From: an uncultured Eisenbergiella sp.
Lineage (GTDB): Bacteria; Bacillota; Clostridia; Lachnospirales; Lachnospiraceae
Assembly (NCBI GenBank): GCA_948960675.1
Contig: CARDPF010000070.1
Location: forward strand, 1 to 12,292
Reading direction: 5' to 3'
DNA: 12,292 nt
Shown piece by piece: positions 8,204-12,292 of this stretch (the first letter of the stretch is position 1; each line of letters opens with the position of its first letter). Both the position numbers and the translations under genes were made by a program. Below the pieces are notes generated by a model, which searched no databases, was not told the DNA's origin, and worked only from the letters and a program-made list of their open reading frames with translations.

Positions 8204-9610
8204 TTATTCTTCTTCATCGGCCAAGGCCGCTTTTATCATGATCGCGCATTCCACACGTTTCTTCTGGAGCGCACAGCCCAGATCGTAAGCGTCGTTGATG
8301 TTTCCGTGACAATGGTAGGAATTGGCCGCGCAGCCGCCGCTGCAGTAGAATTTTGCAAAACAGCTGCGGCATTTTTCTTTCGCATACACATTGCAGCCTT
8401 TAAACTGATCCACCAAATCCTGCCGCACAATTCCTTCGTCCACATTGCCCAGCAGAAACTTCTCGTTGCCCACAAACTGATGGCAGGGATAAAAGTCCCC
8501 CCAGGGCGTTACCGCCAGATATTCGGTTCCGGAACCGCAGCCCGACAGCCGCTTTGCCACACAGGGACCGCCGCTTAGGTCAATCATAAAATGGAAGAAA
8601 TTTACGCCCTGCCCCCTTTTATGCCTTTCCAAAAGTCCGACGGCAAGCTTATCGTATTCTGCCAAAAGCTGCGGGATATCCTCCTCCCTAAGCGCATAGG
8701 GCTCTTTTGGATCGGCCACCACCGGTTCCACGGAAATCTGCTCAAACCCCAAATCTGCCAGATGCATCACGTCCCTGGAAAAATCCAGATTTTCCCGCGT
8801 AAAGGTGCCCCGCACATAATAATTGGTCTGCCCACGGCTCTCGGCCGCCTTTATAAACTTTGGCACAATCTGGTCATAGCTGCCCTGCCCGCCCCTAAAA
8901 GGACGCATTTTATCATGCACCTGTTTGCGCCCGTCTATACTGAGCACCAGATTGCTCATTTCCCGGTTGGCAAATTCCATGATTTCATCATTTAGCAGCA
9001 CGCCGTTGGTCGTCAGGGTAAAACGGAACTTTTTATGGAAGGGCTCTTCCAGGCTTCTGCCATATGCAACCAGGTCCTTGACCACCTGCCAGTTCATCAG
9101 CGGTTCCCCACCGAAAAAGTCCACCTCCAAATTCACCCGGCTCCCGGAGTTTTCCACCAGAAAATCCAGCGCCTTTTTGCCCACCTCAAAGGACATCAGC
9201 GCGCGGTGTCCGTGGTATTCCCCTTCCTCCGCAAAGCAATACCGGCAGGCTAAGTTACAGTCGTGGGCAATATGCAGGCAAAGCGCCTTCACCACCGTCT
9301 GCCGCTTCTTGAAATCCCCGACATAATTCTCATAGATATCTTCCGTAAAAAGAGAGCCGCCATCCGCCAGCTCCAAAATTTCCGACACCGCTTCCTGCAG
9401 CTGTGCTTCGGGGTAGGGCAGTTCTTTGCATACCGCCTGCACGATTGTGTCCAAATCGCGCACCCCTTCCCCAAAAAGCTTCTCTGCCACAGGAATCGCA
9501 TCATATACCACATCGTCCACCACATGGATGGAGCCGCTGTTGACATCCATCACAATATTGTAGCCGTTATTCTTATACTGATGTATCACGTACCTTCGAT
9601 TCCTTTCCAT
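8204..9610 (-). CDS. scfB: SCIFF maturase, radical SAM/SPASM thioether-forming enzyme
   Basis: 468 residues. N-terminal part (about 8-95) fits the PqqD-like RiPP recognition element, with VNSGSIHVVDDVVYDAI (23-39) typical of SCIFF maturases. The radical SAM core has CNLACRYC (Cys118, Cys122, Cys125) for the 4Fe-4S/SAM cluster and FFGGEP (165-170). The C-terminal SPASM region has many cysteines for auxiliary clusters: Cys350, 358, 376, 406, 414, 417, 423, 427, 434, 446, 455. Family knowledge: the characterised relative CteB forms a thioether between a Cys sulfur and a Thr alpha-carbon in its SCIFF peptide. The precursor lies immediately upstream and secDF 14 bases downstream. Start is uncertain: ATG 9610 has no adjacent Shine-Dalgarno and lies six bases after a hairpin; GTG 9589 (codon 8) is preceded by AGGA/GAAGG and would begin VIHQYK, close to where I recall homologues starting. 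Confidence 0.95.
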   Translation of the reverse strand: MERNRRYVIHQYKNNGYNIVMDVNSGSIHVVDDVVYDAIPVAEKLFGEGVRDLDTIVQAVCKELPYPEAQLQEAVSEILELADGGSLFTEDIYENYVGDFKKRQTVVKALCLHIAHDCNLACRYCFAEEGEYHGHRALMSFEVGKKALDFLVENSGSRVNLEVDFFGGEPLMNWQVVKDLVAYGRSLEEPFHKKFRFTLTTNGVLLNDEIMEFANREMSNLVLSIDGRKQVHDKMRPFRGGQGSYDQIVPKFIKAAESRGQTNYYVRGTFTRENLDFSRDVMHLADLGFEQISVEPVVADPKEPYALREEDIPQLLAEYDKLAVGLLERHKRGQGVNFFHFMIDLSGGPCVAKRLSGCGSGTEYLAVTPWGDFYPCHQFVGNEKFLLGNVDEGIVRQDLVDQFKGCNVYAKEKCRSCFAKFYCSGGCAANSYHCHGNINDAYDLGCALQKKRVECAIMIKAALADEEE

Positions 9611-9616
9611 AAGTAG

Positions 9617-9642
9617 AATCGAGTAGGTTCCCCTACTCGATT
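9617..9642 (-). promoter_or_regulatory. Hairpin in the scfA-scfB gap, possible translation control
   Basis: Perfect 11-bp stem (AATCGAGTAGG / CCTACTCGATT) with a GGAA loop on the minus strand. It ends six bases before ATG 9610. The only Shine-Dalgarno-like run (AGGGGA, 9634-9629) is inside the stem and loop. No T-tract follows, so it is not a classic terminator. It could lower maturase output relative to peptide or protect the 3' end of a short scfA mRNA. Confidence 0.6.
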
Positions 9643-9700
9643 ACATTTTCCGTCCGTAAAAGCGCCGCTGCTCATGCGCCGCCACACAGGAAAGCCGGTC

Positions 9701-9844
9701 TTATTTCGCTTTCTCACAGCTTTGGTTGCCTACGGTACAGGACGTCTTGCACGCAGACTGACAGGAAGTCTGGCACTCACCGCAGCCACCCTTCTTCATG
9801 GATTCCTTCATGTCCCTTGTGGTCAAAGTCTTAATATGCTTCAT
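9701..9844 (-). CDS. scfA: SCIFF RiPP precursor (six cysteines in about forty-five residues)
   Basis: 47 residues starting MKHIKTLTTRDMKESMKKGG, then a core with exactly six cysteines at 21, 24, 28, 32, 36 and 43, ending SCTVGNQSCEKAK. This pattern defines the SCIFF family, present in nearly all Clostridia. The leader is the maturase recognition part; the core is modified. In the characterised homologue CteA the thioether was assigned to Cys32 and Thr37 as I recall; here residues 32 and 37 are also Cys and Thr, so the acceptor site is conserved. AGGAGGA (9860-9854) lies nine bases before the ATG, a strong site, in contrast to the maturase. A promoter candidate lies just upstream. The biological role of mature SCIFF is unknown; no obvious peptidase or ABC exporter is encoded here. 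Confidence 0.95.
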   Translation of the reverse strand: MKHIKTLTTRDMKESMKKGGCGECQTSCQSACKTSCTVGNQSCEKAK

Positions 9845-9876
9845 ACTGTTTTATCCTCCTTATACCAACTTGCAAC

Positions 9877-9905
9877 AGTATATCATAAAAAAACTAACAG
9901 GAAAA
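9877..9905 (-). promoter_or_regulatory. Candidate promoter for scfA-scfB-secDF
   Basis: TATACT (9882-9877) is a good -10 box; 17 bases upstream is TTTTCC (9905-9900), a weak -35. The AT-rich stretch between the giant inverted repeat and scfA, with runs of T, supports a promoter. Predicted leader is about 26 bases with AGGAGGA. The operon may therefore be transcribed independently of the TIGR04086-like gene. Confidence 0.45.
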
Positions 9906-9932
9906 GACTTTTTTTCATTTTACCGGAAAAGA

Positions 9933-10292
9933 AATGTCATTTCGTTTAGCCATGGGCCCGGACGACGTGCCTGCAGGCTGGGGATGGGAATTTGGCGGCG
10001 GGACAGCCCTCTTACCGGGCAGGCGCATCCTTGCGCATAAGTACATGTAAAACAGGGAATTTCACCAAAACGCCGTTCCATTCCAAGCAACCGGAAAGCG
10101 CGGAAACTCGCTGCGCTCAAACAGTCCGCGTTTTCCGGTCGGAATGGAATGTCATTTTGGGAAATTCCACCGTTTTACATGCCACCATGCGCAAGGATGC
10201 GCCTGCCCGGTAAGAGGGCTGCCCCGCCGCCAAATTCCCATCCCCAGCCTACCGGCACGCTGCCCGGGCCCATGGCTAAACGAAATGACATT
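9933..10292. repeat. Giant (about 360-bp) imperfect inverted repeat, single long hairpin
   Basis: Left arm 9933-10104 and right arm 10125-10292 are reverse complements at about 88-90% by eye; the outer 29 bases (AATGTCATTTCGTTTAGCCA...) are perfect, as is a 35-base block in the middle. The apical loop is about 20 bases (10105-10124). Both ends are flanked by GA, which could be a two-base target duplication or chance. No ORF with a credible start and domain lies inside; the two arms encode similar short peptides only because they are copies. It begins 12 bases past the stop of the TIGR04086-like gene and ends 88 bases before scfA. Candidates: MITE-like mobile element, very long terminator or processing site, or structured RNA. 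Confidence 0.9.
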
Positions 10293-10304
10293 GATTCACG
10301 GGGA

Positions 10305-10691
10305 TCAGCTCACCATCCCGCCCAGCATGCCGCTTCCGGCGCAGATCATCAGGGTCGTAAAAAAGTGGTTGCCTAAATCCCGAAAACCGTGGTTTACCGC
10401 CAGCGTAAGCAGCGTCAGTATGGCAAAGTAGAGGCTTCCGGCTAAAAGTCCCCACAAAAACCGCCGATCCTGCATGCGTTTCCCGGAAAAAAAGCCCGCT
10501 GCAAAAGAAGCGATTACATAAATAACCAAAATGCCGATATTGACAATTTGCTCCGAAAGCTGGAAACGGTATAAAAGCAGCGCCAGCAAAAGCAGCGCCC
10601 CACCCGTCAGCAAATATGCTGCAAGTATACATTTTGCAATGGCAAGCGGTGTCCTTGCCAGTTCCTTATCCATTCGATTCGACCGATCCAT
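10305..10691 (-). CDS. TIGR04086-like small membrane protein (YrzE-like)
   Basis: 128 residues with four predicted helices (about 18-40, 49-69, 78-98, 107-127) and short loops; the N-terminus is charged (MDRSNRMDKELART). Size, helix pattern and the terminal GSGMLGG stretch fit the TIGR04086 family of uncharacterised Firmicutes membrane proteins, which lie near yajC/secDF in Bacillus and near SCIFF genes in Clostridia. No catalytic motif is visible and function is unknown. ATG 10691 has AAGGAGG six bases upstream. The gene has a promoter about 235 bases upstream and a long structured leader. The giant inverted repeat follows directly. Assignment rests on size, topology and neighbours rather than a diagnostic motif. 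Confidence 0.75.
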   Translation of the reverse strand: MDRSNRMDKELARTPLAIAKCILAAYLLTGGALLLLALLLYRFQLSEQIVNIGILVIYVIASFAAGFFSGKRMQDRRFLWGLLAGSLYFAILTLLTLAVNHGFRDLGNHFFTTLMICAGSGMLGGMVS

Positions 10692-10730
10692 GTCGCCCCT
10701 CCTTCATTCATTTTCGGAACCCTTTGTCCC

Positions 10731-10898
10731 CCGTGACGTTGCGGTTTTCTTCACGGTAACCGTTCCTGTCCGTTCCTATTCACGGCCCGTGGCCGCTCAT
10801 AGTAACGGTTCGGGGCGGTATTGCGAGTTTTGCTACGCAAAAAACACCCCTCACCCTTGTATCATGTTCTCACGGTCTGCGCAGTAAATGCACAGACC
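10731..10898 (-). promoter_or_regulatory. Hairpin-rich 5' leader of the TIGR04086-like gene
   Basis: Four stems are visible in the predicted leader. 10874-10898: GGTCTGTGC / GCGCAGACC, 9 bp with one G-U and a 7-base loop. 10770-10808: CCGTT, CTAT and CGGCC pairing with GGCCG, ATAG and AACGG. About 10830-10850: TTTTGC / GCAAAA or the alternative TTGCG / CGCAA. 10731-10756: CCGTGA / TCACGG. A second CCGTT copy (10760-10764) could compete for the same AACGG. I do not recognise a known riboswitch class, and no terminator precedes the gene. It may be a cis-regulatory leader or a dispersed intergenic repeat. Confidence 0.45.
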
Positions 10899-10932
10899 TG
10901 TCTGAACTGTTACACTTCCTGTCCTTACATAT

Positions 10933-10961
10933 ATATTACAGCCCCCATCCAAACTTGACAA
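10933..10961 (-). promoter_or_regulatory. Leftward promoter for the TIGR04086-like gene
   Basis: TTGTCA (10961-10956), exactly 17 bases, then TAATAT (10938-10933) preceded by TG. Strong sigma-A-like match. Its -35 box overlaps the -35 of the rightward promoter on the other strand. Predicted start near 10926 gives a leader of about 235 bases. Confidence 0.7.
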
Positions 10962-10983
10962 ACGCACACTTTTTTTGTAAGAT
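10955..10983 (+). promoter_or_regulatory. Rightward promoter for the CNNM/CBS transporter gene
   Basis: Perfect TTGACA (10955-10960), 17 bases, then TAAGAT (10978-10983). Predicted start near 10990 leaves a leader of about 90 bases before the TTG start at 11081. Confidence 0.7.
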
Positions 10984-11003
10984 TGCATATAAACAGTTAC
11001 TAT
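10975..11003 (+). promoter_or_regulatory. Second overlapping rightward promoter
   Basis: TTGTAA (10975-10980), 17 bases, then TACTAT (10998-11003). It is staggered about 20 bases downstream of the first rightward promoter and overlaps its -10. Moderate hexamer match; could be an alternative start. Confidence 0.4.
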
Positions 11004-11080
11004 AAACGGCCCGGCCGCAAAACGGACTGTAACCATAAACAATTATTTGCCAAAATATTTTAAAAAAGGAGTGATTTTCT

Positions 11081-12292
11081 TTGGATACCCCTGGTGCCAT
11101 ACAACTTCTGTCTGTGGTGGTTTTAATCGGCCTTTCGGCCTTTTTCTCTTCCGCCGAGACAGCCCTCACCACTGCCAACCGGGTAAAAATCCGTTCCCTC
11201 GTAGAAGAAGGGAACAAGAGGGCCGCCATTTTGCAAAAGGTTTTGGACAACAATTCCAAAATGATTTCGGCCATCTTAATCGGCAACAACATCGCCAATA
11301 TTTCCGTTTCCTCCCTTGTCACGGTAGTCACCACCAAGGTTTTCGGGAGTTCGGCGGTAGGGATTTCCACCGGTATTTTGACTTTGGTTTTATTGCTGTT
11401 TGGTGAGATTATCCCCAAAAATGCGGCAATGCTCAACAGCGAAAAGCTGGCGCTGGCCTATGCGAGGGTCATATACTTTTTAATGCAGGTTCTGACCCCT
11501 GTCATTTTTCTTGTGGATAAGCTTTCCCATGGCATTATGATCATTCTCCATATTGATCCGGACAAAAAGCTCTCCCAGATGACGGAGACGGAACTCAAAA
11601 CCTATGTGGATGTCAGCCATGAGGACGGGGTAATTGAGACCGGGGAACGGGAAATGATTTATAACGTGTTCGATTTCTCCGATGCGGTGGCAAAGGATAT
11701 CATGATTCCCCGCATCGACATGAGCACGGTCAGTGTGGATGCAGGTTATGACGAGTTATTCTCCATTTTCCGGGAGAACATGTACACCAGGATTCCGGTA
11801 TACAAAGAAGATAACGACAATATTATCGGCCTTGTCAATATCAAGGACTTTATGTTTGTGGCGGACAGACAAAATTTTTGCATCGGCGATATTTTGCGGG
11901 ATGCCTACTTTACATATGAGTACAAAAAGACGGCCGACCTGATGCTGGAAATGCGGGAGCAGCCGTTTAACGTGGCTTTCGTCTTAAACGAATACGGCTC
12001 CTGTGTGGGAATGATCACACTGGAGGATCTTTTGGAAGAAATTGTCGGGGAAATCCGTGACGAGTACGATGACGACGAAAAAGATCTTATCCAGCAGATT
12101 GGCGACCGGGAATACCTTGTGGAAGGCGGCATGAAGCTTTCCGACATCAACGACGCCATCGGCTCCGAACTGGAAAGCGAGGACTACGACTCTATCGGAG
12201 GCATTATCATTGAAATTCTCGACCGCATGCCAAAACCCGGTGACCAGGTTACTACAAAAGACGGCTGCCGCCTCACTGCGGAAGCCGTAAAG
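11081..12292 (+). CDS. CNNM/CBS/CorC-type membrane transporter (hemolysin C family), 3' end outside window
   Basis: 404 codons with no stop. The TTG start at 11081 is chosen because AAAGGAG (11065-11071) lies nine bases upstream and the protein then begins at the family's usual N-terminus. DUF21/CNNM membrane domain: residues about 1-165, four helical segments, with SSAETALT (23-30), IGNNIAN (67-73) and FGEIIPK (107-113). A CBS pair follows (about 207-325), with MIPRIDM at its start and EYGSCVGMITLEDLLEEIVG in the second repeat. The CorC/HlyC C-terminal domain starts near 340 and runs to the edge. Characterised relatives (MpfA, YhdP, CorB/C) are linked to magnesium or cobalt efflux; CBS domains sense Mg-ATP. 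The name hemolysin is historical. Divergent from the SCIFF/secDF block with overlapping promoters. Confidence 0.93.
   Translation, partial: MDTPGAIQLLSVVVLIGLSAFFSSAETALTTANRVKIRSLVEEGNKRAAILQKVLDNNSKMISAILIGNNIANISVSSLVTVVTTKVFGSSAVGISTGILTLVLLLFGEIIPKNAAMLNSEKLALAYARVIYFLMQVLTPVIFLVDKLSHGIMIILHIDPDKKLSQMTETELKTYVDVSHEDGVIETGEREMIYNVFDFSDAVAKDIMIPRIDMSTVSVDAGYDELFSIFRENMYTRIPVYKEDNDNIIGLVNIKDFMFVADRQNFCIGDILRDAYFTYEYKKTADLMLEMREQPFNVAFVLNEYGSCVGMITLEDLLEEIVGEIRDEYDDDEKDLIQQIGDREYLVEGGMKLSDINDAIGSELESEDYDSIGGIIIEILDRMPKPGDQVTTKDGCRLTAEAVK

Noticed and set aside
9920..10431. Two similar short peptides (ending PGPWLNEMT) in opposite orientations
   Set aside because: They are encoded by the two copies of the inverted-repeat arm; similarity follows from arm duplication. 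No convincing ribosome site or domain.
10531..10887. 118-codon plus-strand frame over the divergent region
   Set aside because: Half of it is antisense to the TIGR04086-like gene and the rest crosses the hairpin-rich leader; no ribosome site or domain.

Overview
The window looks like a chromosomal segment of a Gram-positive Clostridia member, most likely Lachnospiraceae. Evidence: strong AGGAGG-type ribosome binding sites, TTG and possibly GTG starts, roughly balanced GC, the SCIFF ribosomal peptide with its radical SAM maturase (a system characteristic of Clostridia), a fused SecDF, and a TIGR04086-type small membrane protein. Taxonomy is inferred from gene content and style only.

Layout. 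Almost everything reads on the minus strand. From right to left: (a) 11081-12292 (+), the 5' part of a CNNM/CBS/CorC-type transporter, divergent from the rest; (b) 10692-11080, a divergent intergenic region with two opposed promoters sharing one -35 box and a hairpin-rich leader; (c) 10305-10691 (-), a four-helix TIGR04086-like membrane protein; (d) 9933-10292, a roughly 360-bp near-perfect inverted repeat (arms about 170 nt, about 20-nt loop) starting 12 bases past that gene's stop; (e) 9701-9844 (-), the 47-residue six-cysteine SCIFF precursor, short and easily missed; (f) 8204-9610 (-), the SCIFF radical SAM/SPASM maturase; (g) 6012-8189 (-), SecDF, 14 bases after the maturase; (h) 4017-5810 (-), RecJ exonuclease; (i) after a strong terminator, a separate envelope cassette: 1552-3693 (-) GT-C-like polytopic membrane protein, 474-1442 (-) acyltransferase family 3 membrane protein, and 1-483 (-) a secreted SH3-like protein with an Ala/Gln-rich tandem-repeat tail that runs off the window.

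How they fit together. TIGR04086 protein - SCIFF - maturase - SecDF - RecJ resembles the conserved Firmicutes neighbourhood yajC/yrzE...secDF-recJ, with the SCIFF pair inserted next to SecDF; yajC is not present here. The maturase should install a Cys-to-Thr thioether in the SCIFF peptide, and tight co-transcription with SecDF raises, without proving, a link to the export machinery. The left cassette looks like a small envelope polysaccharide or cell-wall modification operon with its own promoter.

The most unusual object is the giant inverted repeat before the SCIFF gene. Most arm-to-arm differences become G-U wobbles in the operon-sense (minus-strand) RNA, which suggests it matters as RNA. 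It could equally be a dispersed MITE-like palindromic element; copy number in the genome would decide.
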